From Sabellastarte sp. h YS-2021 (taxonomy: Eukaryota > Annelida > Polychaeta > Sabellida > Sabellidae): DNA of 64,000 nt. This document shows positions 44,639 through 54,560 of the stretch, in pieces. How positions within the stretch are numbered: the stretch's first letter is position 1; every line of letters begins with the position of its first letter. Where the stretch lies: NCBI GenBank assembly GCA_964017235.1, contig OZ024930.1, positions 153,326,221 through 153,390,220 on the forward strand, read 5' to 3'. A program made the translations under genes and the position numbers. Under the pieces are notes generated by a model. That model made no database searches, was not told the DNA's origin, and was given only the letters and a program-made list of their open reading frames with translations.

Positions 44639-45534
44639 TAAAGTTGGCTGTATTGAAACAAAAGTTAAGCCTATGACTTGTCTAAGACCTTTGGAGAATA
44701 TGGTCCCTGGTAACCAGTGAAAAAATATCAAGAATTAGACCAATAACATAGTGAGGGTTGTAGATGTGATAATTAAAGCAACACAATGATAAGTGATCAA
44801 AGATGATGGCACAACCAGGAAATGAATACACTCGCTGCCAATCTCCCAGGCCACAGATCACAATTACTTTGAGGACATATAGAATAACAGTTCCCTGGGT
44901 TTTTTGAATAGGTTTTAAGGTTCAACCATGATGCAAACTTCACCAGAAGTATTTAAAAGGGAAATTTTAATGTTTAAAAATGGGAGAAATTGATCAGCGA
45001 AAAAGGAAGATTTATGCACAAAAAATAAAGAATCACCTTCGCACTCAACATTCCAAATTACAGTGTATTTTTTTTTGGTCTAATGAGACAAAGACAAAAT
45101 AACTTTCATATAAAAAAGGATAAATAAAGGAAAATAGCAAAATAACTACAAAATTAATTTAATGAAACTGCAGGTCCCCTAGACACGGTTGGATTTCTTT
45201 GAATATCTCAATCCAAAATCTATTGACGCCTATATTTCTGGCTTGTATCCACATCCACTTTGTAAAAATGTTTCAATATGGTGAAAAGGCTTCCGTCTTT
45301 TTGCTGAAATCAGAACCGAGGCACCGAAAGTAGGAACATTTTTGTTATAAAACTTACATTATAGTTTCCCCACAGACAAAGTAGTTTTTCTCATTCATTT
45401 AGTCTGTTGCATGAGAGAGTGAGTAAATCTGATAGCATAAGGCAATTAGTTTTCAAACATTTGCCAAAAAAACCAACCTCGATTAGGATTAAGTAACCAT
45501 CAAAACGCTAATGCATTTACCTCACCGCAAAATT
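44639..45534. other. No recognised feature
   Basis: AT-rich intronic DNA. Nothing recognised. Confidence 0.4.
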
Positions 45535-45679
45535 GAGTGATTCCCTTTCAAGCTTTTCCATTCGGTTGTCCCATTACATATATTTTTGCAGGTTAAACTG
45601 CAGACGCGTATTGAATTTCCACTAGGTGTATTATCTTTTTTCATGCCCTAACCTCTGCACAATAAATATCAATTAGCTT
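45535..45679 (+). repeat. 145-bp segment, inverted partner at 52.78 kb
   Basis: Begins GAGTGATTCCCTTTCAAGC and ends ATATCAATTAGCTTT. Its reverse complement recurs at 52,779-52,925 with only a few differences. No coding frame or terminal repeats recognised. See the paired entry. Confidence 0.8.
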
Positions 45680-46370
45680 TGTAAAACTCAGAATGCTAAA
45701 CACCAAATGCTGATGGATTAATTGTTCATAAAAAAACAAAACGAAAACAAACATTGTTTGCTCTTAATTGAACAGGTCTGGTGAAAACACAGAGTCTTTG
45801 ATATTTATATACATGAGATATACGTAAACTCAACAAATATCACACTGACATATTTTGAAGTTTGAAAATACAATTTTTTACTTCAAATGAATTAATTTTG
45901 TGAGAAATATGATTAAACTTCTATCATAATGTCTTTTTTTTTATTGTTTTGATGAAATATCTGCTTCACTTCAAATAAGCAAAACATATGGTTCCTCGCA
46001 ATTCAAAGCAGTTTTTCTCTTTTCTATGATGAGCAAATGAAAAGTGGAATGCCAGTGTTTCTCTAAATCCTCCCCTGCTGATGATTTTCTGCAAAAATCT
46101 CCCTCCAATGGGACTGGCCACTTCTCCAACATTTATTAAATCTTTTTACAAAGGTTAATAGAAGCAGTTGGTATCTCAGAAACCAAGTTATATACATATA
46201 ACTATAATATAGGTGTGTACATATTTAATGAAATGGTAAATATATAACTTTTTATATATTCATGTTTTACTTTTAGCTATTAAACTATATATTGGAAATA
46301 CATCTGTGACAAGATATCACTGTAAAAGTTTGAATGCTTTAAACCCTCAATTTTGATATGGGTAAAACTA
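45680..46370. other. No recognised feature
   Basis: AT-rich intronic DNA. Nothing recognised. Confidence 0.4.
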
Positions 46371-47689
46371 AAAACAGCATTGGAGATGCCCACACCCCAC
46401 AGCCTGGGACACCATGAGATATGAAGATATAAGATATGAGATAGAAGAAGTGAAACAGAAAAAGATCAGGAGATTTTCAGAGCAAACAGTGTCAGTTATA
46501 TAAAGAATCAAATAATGTTTAAGTAGAGAATCTAATGTCTAAGAGAGACAATGTATGTAAAAATAAAGTATTAAAAGAAGACAATAGCAAGATCATAGCA
46601 TTAATCAGTGAACTGCAAGTTATGAAGCTGTAAGATTTATTAATTGAAGTATAGCTGCCAATACAAATAGCACAATATCCTTATAAATCCCCCCTATTAA
46701 ATCCCCCCCCTCCTCTCTTACCTTTACAAAGGTTATACTTTGGGGATTTACACACCCCCCCCCCAAAAAAAAAAACCACTACCTGTACGATTCCAAGATT
46801 CAGAAAAAAGATGCATTTTAGTACTTCCCTATTCAAATTACCAGGAAATCAAAACAAAACATGGCAGTTTTGATCACAAATGACAGAATCGAGAGTTGTT
46901 TTTTGTGTCTGTAACAGTGCCCCCCGACTTGATAAAAATGCATCTCCCCGGGGTTTTTATATGAATAAATACGGTAATAAGTTACAGCCATCCATATATA
47001 TTTGTGGTAAGAGAAATAGGTCAGCTCTCAAATATCGCAGGTGAAAACACTTCAGCAGAGTCAAGGTTAAAGGTCAAACCATGATTTAGCATCCCTACAC
47101 TCCTTAACCATTGGTTGGAAATTGTACAACTTACTATTTCAGTGATATAGCCTGGACAAGATTTTATAGGTCAAAGTCACTACAGCAAGGTCAAATGTCA
47201 AAGTAAAGGTCACACCATGATGTTGCACACCTGCACTACCTAACCAATGTCCTTACTAAGTATCAACTTCCTGCACCCTACAGTTTCTGTGATATACCCC
47301 GGACAATGTCAAGGTCACTATGGCAAGGTGAAAGGTCAAATCAAGGTAACGCCAGGACACTACATACCTATAGCTTCTTACCAGTGTCCATACCAAATAT
47401 CAACCTTCTACACTTTACAGAGTCTGTGATATTGACAGGACAAGATTTTAAAGGTCAAGGTCACTGCAGCAAGGTCAAAGGTCAAATCAAGGTCACACCA
47501 TGATGTTACACACCTACAACCCCTAACCAATGTCCCTACCAAGTATCAACTTCTACACCTTACGGTTTCTAAGATATAGCCCAGATAAGATTTTAGAAGT
47601 CAAGGTCACTACAGCAAGGTCATAGGTCAAATCTAAATGCCCTGTTCCACCAAAAGATTAAGCCCCGATCCTGTCGGCGACCCTTAATC

Positions 47690-48010
47690 GTGCACAGTCG
47701 GTTGAAAAAAGACAAAAATGGGCGGGAATACTGGGTCGGTACTGAAGTCTGGGATTAAGAACAGATCGTCCCCAGGACGCCTCAGGACACCTCAGGACGC
47801 CTCAGGCGGCCGCAGACAGTCCCCGACTGGTCTGGGACTAAGAACCGACTAAGCCAGTTTTCGGGTCGGTTTCAACCACGATCCTGTCGGACACAAACCG
47901 ACTGGGTCCCAGGACGCCTCAGGCCTCCTGGGACTAAGAGCCGACTAACACACGATTAACTACCGGCGTCCTCAGGCGTCCTCAGGCCTCCTCAGGCCTC
48001 CCCAGACCAC
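47690..48010. repeat. Harbinger left subterminal repeat cluster
   Basis: Closely spaced CAGGACGCCTC, CTGGGACTAAG and CCGACT motifs, mirrored at the other end of the element. Such clusters are the expected binding area of the Harbinger DNA-binding partner; that role is inferred here. Confidence 0.65.
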
Positions 48011-48052
48011 GATCCCCGATTATTGTTTTGCAAAGTTGCTGGATTTTCTGGG

Positions 48053-48066
48053 TATATATATATAAA
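48053..48066 (+). promoter_or_regulatory. TATA-like box of the Harbinger transposase
   Basis: A TATATATATATAAAA-type run about 45 bp before the transposase start codon, the only good core-promoter candidate upstream of it. Confidence 0.5.
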
Positions 48067-48109
48067 ATTTGCGATCTAATCATCATTGCTTTTCTAGGAA
48101 CACACCAGG

Positions 48110-49423
48110 ATGCCACCTTTTAATGGAAGACAGATTCAACAACAACTTAGGGCTTTTTTGGTTTTTATTCAGTTACAAATAATCATGTATTTCCATTTTT
48201 TACGTCAAGCACAGCAACCACCACCACCACCACCAGCACCACCAGCACCCATACAGAGACCTAGAAGAAGGCACAACATGTGGGTCAGGCCATGGCTACT
48301 GCAGAGAGAGGAGAGGGGGGCCTACCACAACATTATGGCTGATCTGTATGCCACAGACATTCCAGGATTCACCAACTACATGAGGATGACCCCAGAATTC
48401 TTTGAAATGATGAAGACCAGACTGGAACCACGTCTAGCCAGGCAGGCCACCAACTACAGAGCTCCTATCAGTGTTGGGGAGAAGTTAGCCCTCACCATCA
48501 GATATCTGGCCACTGGAGAGTCATACACATCATTATCCTGTCAGTTCAGGGTTGGCAGATCCACCATTTCCAAGTTTCTACCAGAGGTCTGCAGGGCCAT
48601 CCAGGATGAGTTCACCAGAGAGTACCTCAAATGTCCTACTACTCCAGATGAGTGGAAAGAACTGGAAAGGGAATTCAGGATCAGGTGGAATGTTCCACAT
48701 GCCCTGGGAGCCCTGGATGGAAAGCATGTGGCCCTGAAGAAACCCAAGAACTCTGGAGCCCTCTACCACAACTACAAGGGGTTCTTTTCCATTGTCATGT
48801 TGGCCTTGGTAGATGGGCAGTACAAATTCAGATGGGTGGATGTGGGTACAGAAGGGTCTTGCTCAGATGCCCAGATATTTAATGCCTCTCAGCTGAAGAG
48901 GAGGATTGAAGATGGCAGGATAGGCTTCCCTGACCCAGCTCCTATAACACAGGGTGGTAGAGATGTCCCCTACTTCATTTTGGCAGATGATGCCTTTGCC
49001 CTGAAGACCTGGCTCATGAAACCCTATGGCAGAAGGCTGTTAACAAGGGAGGAAAGGATTGCCAACTACAGAATATCAAGGGGCAGGAGAGTTGTGGAGA
49101 ACGCTTTTGGCATCCTTGTGTCAAGATTTAGAGTCATGAGGACCACCATTGAACTACCCCCAGAAACAGTTAGAGAAGTGGTCATGACCTGTGTGGTTCT
49201 GCACAATATACTCAGAAGCCAGTATCAAGGTCAACCTGCTGGTCAGCAGCCTGGGGGGGATGATGATGATGATGATGTGCCTGGTGATTGTGGATTGATT
49301 GGTGGTGCTGCTGGTGGTGGCCAAGACAGAAACCCTGCTAGAGAGGCCAAAAGACAGAGGGATTACCTGAAGGACTACTTCAATAATGAGGGAGCAGTGG
49401 CCTGGCAAGATGGCAGAATATAA
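48110..49423 (+). CDS. PIF/Harbinger transposase (HARBI1-like, DDE_Tnp_4)
   Basis: 437 residues, somewhat longer than typical HARBI1-type proteins (about 350) because of a Pro-rich N-terminal stretch (residues 37-47) and an acidic Asp run (384-389) with a basic C-terminus. A helix-turn-helix-like segment lies at about 123-164 (GEKLALTIRYLATGESYTSL). The DDE nuclease domain spans about 195-368: ALDGKHV (D203), GSCSDAQIF (D253), LADDAFALK (D293-294) and VVENAFG (E330), then VVLHNIL as in HARBI1. All acidic blocks expected for catalysis are present and the frame is open throughout. It would cut and paste the element together with the MADF partner encoded on the other strand. Confidence 0.93.
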   Translation: MPPFNGRQIQQQLRAFLVFIQLQIIMYFHFLRQAQQPPPPPPAPPAPIQRPRRRHNMWVRPWLLQREERGAYHNIMADLYATDIPGFTNYMRMTPEFFEMMKTRLEPRLARQATNYRAPISVGEKLALTIRYLATGESYTSLSCQFRVGRSTISKFLPEVCRAIQDEFTREYLKCPTTPDEWKELEREFRIRWNVPHALGALDGKHVALKKPKNSGALYHNYKGFFSIVMLALVDGQYKFRWVDVGTEGSCSDAQIFNASQLKRRIEDGRIGFPDPAPITQGGRDVPYFILADDAFALKTWLMKPYGRRLLTREERIANYRISRGRRVVENAFGILVSRFRVMRTTIELPPETVREVVMTCVVLHNILRSQYQGQPAGQQPGGDDDDDDVPGDCGLIGGAAGGGQDRNPAREAKRQRDYLKDYFNNEGAVAWQDGRI

Positions 49424-49499
49424 GTCCTGTTGCAGTAAACAGTCCTTTTCAGGACTAACTATAACAGTCCTTTTCAGGACTACCAAATATTCCAAAAAC

Positions 49500-49760
49500 A
49501 ATTAATCAGCTATGTGGACAAACAGACAAATCCCATGCCAAGCATAACTTGTCGAGACGGACAAACAGACAAACCCCATGCCAAACATAACTTGTCGAGA
49601 CGGACAAACAGACAAACCCCATGCCAAACATAACTTGTCGAGACGGACAAACAGACAAACCCCATGCCAAACATAACTTGTTCAGACAGACAAACAGACA
49701 AACCCCATGCCAAACATAACTTGTTCAGACAGACAAACAGACAAACACAACTTACTCACC
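49500..49760. repeat. 43-bp minisatellite inside Harbinger
   Basis: About six head-to-tail units of 43 bp (ACAAACAGACAAACCCCATG, then CCAAACATAACTTGT), the last units more diverged. It lies between the two converging genes, just after the transposase stop. The open frame it creates on the minus strand is a repeat translation, not a gene. Confidence 0.85.
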
Positions 49761-50564
49761 CAACAAACAGACAAACCCACTGTTAAACAAAAGCGAAACA
49801 CAAAGTGACACATAATATCCTAAATTGAATAATTATTTTATATATTTTCAAATCCACATCATAATTTAAACATTTTTCTTTTTTCATGGCTGGGAAACTT
49901 ATTTGTAGCAGAAATTTTTTTATGGAAATATTCAATTTTAAATATTCATTTCTAATCACAAAAATTTGGAAAATATAACCATGGAACTAGTTTTGCTTTC
50001 AATAATGGGGGATTGTGTTTGCTAAATAGTTTGTCAGTTCGTTGGCATGGGTTCTATTTACTTTTGGGTTTGGGTGTTTGTTGGTTGGTGGTTACTGGGG
50101 TTGGGTTTTTTTGGGGTAGTTGGGTATTAGGTTTGGTACTGGGTTTGTTATTTGGGGGTTATGTTTGGTATTGGGTTTGTCTGTTTGTGGGTTGGTAAGT
50201 ATGTAATTATGCCTTTTAACTCTAGGGAAGGTGCAAGTGTTGGACTTTTCAATTACAGATTTTAAACTATCCCATGGATTTTAATCTAAAAATGGGCTGA
50301 TTAATGGCCATATTGGGAGTTACTTTTAATATTTTTTTTATGTGGCCTTTTTGGTTATGTGTAGTACCATGGGTTATTTGTTTCATGTTTGGGGTGGTGT
50401 AAGTGTTGGACTTTAATTTTTTTTTTCTTGTGATAAGTATTTGTACTGAACTTTTTTGTTTTGGGAGGGGAATTGGAAGAACACGTAGCTGAATAATTGT
50501 TTTTGGAAGATTTGGTGGCCCTGAAAAGGGCCTGGCAGGTCAAAGACCCGCCCTGACTGGATGG
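49761..50564. other. Harbinger internal spacer
   Basis: Non-coding DNA between the converging genes, with a G/T-rich stretch at 50.04-50.2 kb. No canonical AATAAA poly(A) signal was noticed for the transposase. Confidence 0.5.
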
Positions 50565-50651
50565 CTACTGAGGAGGCTGCTGCTGCTGTTGAGGCGGTGC
50601 TGAAGTGGTGATAGTAAAGAGCTGCTGCTGCGGTTGTTGCTGCTGCTGCTG
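50565..50651 (-). other. In-frame Gln-rich extension after the MADF gene stop
   Basis: Directly after the TAG at 50,652-50,654, 28 codons stay open in the same frame (CAG/CAA runs broken by LFTITTSAPP) to a second TAG at 50,565-50,567. A CAG-to-TAG change in a Gln run is the simplest reading, so the ancestral protein was probably longer. The alternative is that the present stop is original and the CAG repeat is chance. Confidence 0.55.
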
Positions 50652-51788
50652 CTACTGAGGCTGCTCGACGATCTGTGTTGATGTCAGATCTGGTAGCTGG
50701 CTTAAGATTCCACTCAGATTGTGTCTGCTCCCTTCGTCCTGTACAGTTAGAACAGATGTAGGGTTGCTGAAGCCAATGGGGCTTGGTGTATAGTACACAA
50801 AACTGCTGCTAGCTGCTGCTTGAGTGGAACTTGACGCCTGTGGAGTGGTTGTTGGCAGTAGGCCGACCCTCTGGGACTCCGTGGTAACAGTGGCTGATCT
50901 TCTGGGCAATGGCTGACGTCTGCGGTTACTCTTAATATTTTCGATATCTCTGAATATCTTGCCCTTTAATTCTTCAAATTCTTCTTGAGTCATCTTTTCA
51001 GCCTCTGATGCCACGTAGTCAAAGAAGGGCTGCCTGTCTGACTTCTGATGCAGAAAACCTGAGATAAGTGTCCTCATCTGCTCAAAGTGTTCGAGAATCT
51101 TGGAGTCTGTAGTTGAAACGGGTGTTGATGTAATGATGGACTGACTCCTCTCCCTCAGGACACTGGACGCGAGGTGTTCTGTGTCAGTAGTTGACCCACG
51201 TGATTCGTCCTGCTTGCTGGTATTTGGACTGGCCTCAAAACCTGAACTTCTATTGGCCCCCTTTCTTCTGATGTGGGTTTTAAGAAAACCCATCTGTTGG
51301 TAGACCCAGGACTGTCTCTTGGTCATCTCCCTCGGGGCTTGGCCAGATTGGAGCTTAGACAGCTTTCCATAACGGGTTCGCTGGGACTCAAACCACCTTC
51401 TCACATCAAAGGGCTGGAGCTTAAGTTCTGCAGATATTTCTGCCCAGAGAGCCTCTCTTCTGTTCCTGTCGTGGAAACGTGAATGTTCCTTGTCATACAG
51501 TTCAGGGTGCAGCTTGACGAATTCTACAATGGAAACTTCATCACTGTCTGTAAAAGTGGCACACACCCTGGCTCTCTTGGCTGAAGAATGGCACTCCGGA
51601 TCTTCCTCACACCTCTCTTCTTCTTCTGCCACAGCTTCCCCAATAGCTGGATCTTCCTGAATCTCCTCCTCCTCTCTCCTCTCACTTCCTTCTTCTGTAA
51701 TAACTTCACTCCTCTCCTCTACTTGACTTTCCTTCTCCCTCTCATCCATCTTTTTCCTTCCTCTCTTCCCTCCTTTCTCTTTTCTCAT
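50652..51788 (-). CDS. Harbinger-encoded MADF/BESS-like DNA-binding protein
   Basis: 378 residues on the minus strand. The N-terminus (1-75) is highly charged (Lys then Glu-rich). A MADF domain (Myb/SANT-like) lies at about 85-170, with VEFVKLHPELYDKEHSRF, REALWAEISAEL and DVRRWFESQRTRYGKL. After a Ser/Thr-rich linker, residues 254-290 (FFDYVASEAEKMTQEEFEEL) resemble a BESS protein-interaction motif. Harbinger elements carry such a protein to bring the transposase to the DNA ends and the nucleus. The start is the first ATG, with a TATATAAG about 175 bp upstream. The frame is open for a further 28 Gln/Pro-rich codons after the stop. Confidence 0.88.
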   Translation of the reverse strand: MRKEKGGKRGRKKMDEREKESQVEERSEVITEEGSERREEEEIQEDPAIGEAVAEEEERCEEDPECHSSAKRARVCATFTDSDEVSIVEFVKLHPELYDKEHSRFHDRNRREALWAEISAELKLQPFDVRRWFESQRTRYGKLSKLQSGQAPREMTKRQSWVYQQMGFLKTHIRRKGANRSSGFEASPNTSKQDESRGSTTDTEHLASSVLRERSQSIITSTPVSTTDSKILEHFEQMRTLISGFLHQKSDRQPFFDYVASEAEKMTQEEFEELKGKIFRDIENIKSNRRRQPLPRRSATVTTESQRVGLLPTTTPQASSSTQAAASSSFVYYTPSPIGFSNPTSVLTVQDEGSRHNLSGILSQLPDLTSTQIVEQPQ

Positions 51789-51962
51789 GATCCAGTCGAC
51801 AAAATAATAAAAAAATAGTAAAATGTGTCTCCTAACTGTGAAATTTGCCTTAAGCTCAAGTACATAAAATGTAAAATAAAAATTGAAAACCCCTACAAAT
51901 CAGTGACACACGTCTCTCAGTAGCCAAACAGTCAGTAACAATGACAAAGTGTGCGCGGTCGC

Positions 51963-51972
51963 TTATATAGTC
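51963..51972 (-). promoter_or_regulatory. TATA-like box of the MADF gene
   Basis: On the minus strand CTATATAAGC lies about 175 bp upstream of the start codon, just inside the right subterminal repeat cluster. Confidence 0.45.
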
Positions 51973-52009
51973 CCAGACCTGCTCATTGCCTCGTTTTAAT
52001 TTCCAACGC

Positions 52010-52560
52010 GCGGAAAACAGTCGGTTCTTAATCGGTTGTTAGTCCCAGGCCGCCTGGGGCGTCCTCAGGACGCCGCAGACTGAAAATGCGTGGTCCCAGG
52101 CGTCCTGGGGAGGCCGGTTTGGATCGGTTAGGGTCGGTTACCCTTAGTCGGTTCTTAGTCCCAGACCTTGATTTTTGGGTCGCAGGACACCGCAGACGGT
52201 CTGAGGCTTCCGGGGACTAATGAAACCGACTCACTTTCAGACGCATGAAATTCATACGCATCATATTTGAGTCTGGGATTAAGAACCGGCCGCCTGGGAC
52301 TAAGCTACGGAGGTCTGGGACTAAGGGTCGCAGGACGCCTGGGACAACAACCGACTCTGTAAATTTGGGTCTGAGGAGGCCTGAGGACGCCTGGGACTGG
52401 ACATTTTGTTGACGGCGGGAAATAGGAATCGGTTGTAGTCGTGTGAAATATCAAACATGTTTGATTTTTCACACGGCCTCAACCGACCACAACCGATCCT
52501 TACAGGAAGCCTGGGACTAAGCAAATATTTCAAACCGACCCCCCAAAACCCTTAATCGGG
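52010..52560. repeat. Harbinger right subterminal repeat cluster
   Basis: Many copies of CCTGGGACTAAG, GTCCTCAGGACGC and TCGGTT-type motifs in both orientations, mirroring the left cluster. The last 60 bp (CTTAATCGGGAGCCTTAGTC) match the right end of the 44.0-kb MITE. Confidence 0.65.
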
Positions 52561-52778
52561 AGCCTTAGTCGTGTGGTGGAACACCATGATGCTGCACTCC
52601 TACACTCCCTAACCAATGTTCCTACCATGTATCAACTTCCTACACCTTGAGGTTTCTGAGATATAACAGACAAGATTTTCAAACTCAAGGTCACACCATG
52701 ATGTTGCACACCTCCACCCCCAACCGATGTCCCTACCAAGTATTTACTTCCTACACTTTATGGTTTCTGAGATATAGA

Positions 52779-52925
52779 AAAGCTAATTGATATTTATTGT
52801 GCAGAGGTTAGGGCATGAAAAAAGATAATACAATTAGTGGAAATTCAATACGCGTCTGCAGTTTAACCTGCAAAAATATGTGTAATGGGACAACCGAATA
52901 GAAAAGCTTGAAAGGGAATCACTCA
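52779..52925 (-). repeat. 145-bp segment, inverted partner of 45.54 kb
   Basis: Reverse complement of 45,535-45,679 with only a few mismatches, placed inside the family A element between its last array unit and its right end, where family A sequence would be expected. Confidence 0.8.
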
Positions 52926-53001
52926 CTCGCTGCTGCCTGCCCATCCGGACACCATGGGTTAAAACAATAACCGCACAGCCCTTAAAGGCTGTGGGGTGAA
53001 A

Positions 53002-53548
53002 ACACATGCATTAATGAAATTCTTGTTGACTAAAATAACAAGTTATACAAAATAAGTTGTAGGAATAAAAACTGAGTGTAAGGGCATTTGTTACGCTATT
53101 TATGCCCGGCAAAAATTCAAATAATGCCAGAGTGCCATTTTGTAGTCCTGCACATAATTTTATTGGTCATAGTACTTATCTTTTCACTTTGGAGGTATTG
53201 ACACTTGTCAAGAATATAATTCAAACTGCTTTAAAAAACTTACAAGAGTAAGAATTTATCTCCATAGTATTCACCACGGATCTTTTCTGTTGAAAGACAT
53301 TCATACTAATCTTCAAGGTGCAAAGACTAATCTTAAAAATATTATCACCATTGTGTGGTCCCAACATTAATTCTATCATTATAAGTCGATGTTTAAGCCA
53401 TATCCCTGTTAGCCCTATTAATACTGGTTGTTATAAGTACAGAGTTGACTATATAGAATCTAATTAGTATTAACATCATTATCATTCAGTAACTATTGGT
53501 TGTTAGAAGATGCTTGATGACCATTATTTGGGAAACTATGGTACAAAC
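53002..53548. other. No recognised feature
   Basis: AT-rich intron DNA between the family A element and exon 2. Confidence 0.5.
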
Positions 53549-53692
53549 CAATGCCTGCTCCAACAATTATTCTGCCCACAAGTAACACCTCTCTGGTGGG
53601 AGCCATAGCCATACAGAGGGCGCCTGCCATAAATACCATACTCGCCACAACAATGACAGGCTTACGGCCCAGTCGGTCATTCAGGAAACCAC
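53549..53692 (-). CDS. SLC2A13: SLC2A13-like transporter, exon 2
   Basis: A 144-bp exon: acceptor ATTTTGTATAG, then codons for GGFLNDRLGRKPVIVVASMV, FMAGALCMAMAP and TREVLLVGRIIVGAGIG, then donor G/GTTTGT. It covers the end of TM2, the TM2-TM3 loop with the DRLGRK motif typical of sugar porters, TM3 and the start of TM4. Its first two bases complete the Gly codon opened by exon 1, and its last base opens the Gly codon completed by exon 3a or 3b. Identity is clear from alignment by eye with human HMIT (GRRAAILLASALFTAGSAVL...GRLVVGLGIG). Confidence 0.9.
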
Positions 53693-54560
53693 CTATACAA
53701 AATGAGTACAAGACACAAGTAATATCATGGTATTGTATAGGATTGGAACATTGTGCTTGAGTTCTAGAAGAAGAAGCAGCACACACTTGTATTAAAGTGA
53801 AACGTTACAGGTTTAAACAATGTCTTTTGGTAATATTGTAATATCCTATTGTATTGCATACCAGTAGAGGCAACATACAAGTCATACAAGTTACAGTATT
53901 CTGTTGACTGGATCTAGTTTAGAGGTCCAAGAATATATTGAGCATTATTATGATATAAGTGGAAGCTTGTCATAAATAGAACTAAGCCTGAAAGAGCTTT
54001 AGTTTCAAAATATGTGGTCATGCTTATTAAACTGGAAGTGACAGCAGTGGTAAAATCACCACCATCTATGAAATTGGTTTTATAGTGTCTGTTCACACTA
54101 ATGTGTAAATGTGCAAAAAACAAGGTCTCTGTCTTTCCACATAAGAGGTCAATACAACTATAAAATTGCTTTTTTTTTATTTTTACATGGTTAACTTTTT
54201 TACATTTTCATATTTGATCTTTCTTTTTGCTGTTGATAAATAATAACTTACTTTACCTCAGGATAAAATAATGAGCTAGCTAGCTAGCTAGCTGCTTTTT
54301 GGATTTTCCATTAATACATAAAAACCGAACATACATTATGTACAAAGCATTGATATATAACTCTCATCTTTGTATCCGGTATTACAGATGTAACTACATT
54401 ACCTCATAAATAAAATGATGGAAGAGCAAACTAAAGAATACAATTGCCATTCAAATCATGACCTTTTCATCCTTTACCCAAATACCAACAACCTGTGCAC
54501 AAGCCTACAACTCATTCAATACAACTAATTCATGCCTAGTTAAACCGCTTAATTACTTAC
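53693..54560. other. Intron 1 of the transporter gene
   Basis: 868 bp. Contains a short GCTA repeat (about 54,273-54,294) and nothing else recognised. This intron is far shorter than the next (9.8 kb to exon 3a, 13.7 kb to exon 3b). Confidence 0.75.

Larger units (their letters stand above)
47638..52583. mobile_element. PIF/Harbinger DNA transposon, two open genes
   Basis: A 4.95-kb element inserted in a family A array. Ends: left TGCCCTGTTCCACCAAAAG, right GTCGTGTGGTGGAACA. The interior has the two genes expected of the superfamily: a DDE transposase (plus strand) and a MADF-type DNA-binding protein (minus strand), converging tail to tail. Both subterminal regions (47.69-48.01 and 52.01-52.56 kb) are crowded with repeats of CAGGACGCCT and CTGGGACTAAG. 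Compared with the MITE at 44.0 kb, the right end seems to lack the outer GAGGCA, and no clean target duplication is visible. Confidence 0.9.
46371..53001 (+). repeat. Family A array-bearing element, copy 3, split by Harbinger
   Basis: The left end is AACAGCATTGGAGATGCCC with the arm ACCCCACAGCC. The right end has TGCCCATCCGGACACC and the fold-back AGCCCTTAAAGGCTGTGGGG. The left part holds about four 147-bp units (47.05-47.63 kb). A Harbinger transposon then interrupts the array, and it resumes at 52,584 with ACCATGATGCTGCAC. Between the last unit and the right end lies the 145-bp segment shared with 45.5 kb. A C-rich run lies at 46.68-46.77 kb. Confidence 0.7.

Noticed and set aside
49154-49501. 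115-codon minus-strand frame opposite the transposase end
   Set aside because: Antisense shadow of the transposase; low-complexity Ile run mirrors the Asp run of the real gene.
49510-49713. Minus-strand frame with repeating GLSVCLS-type residues
   Set aside because: It is the 43-bp minisatellite read as protein.
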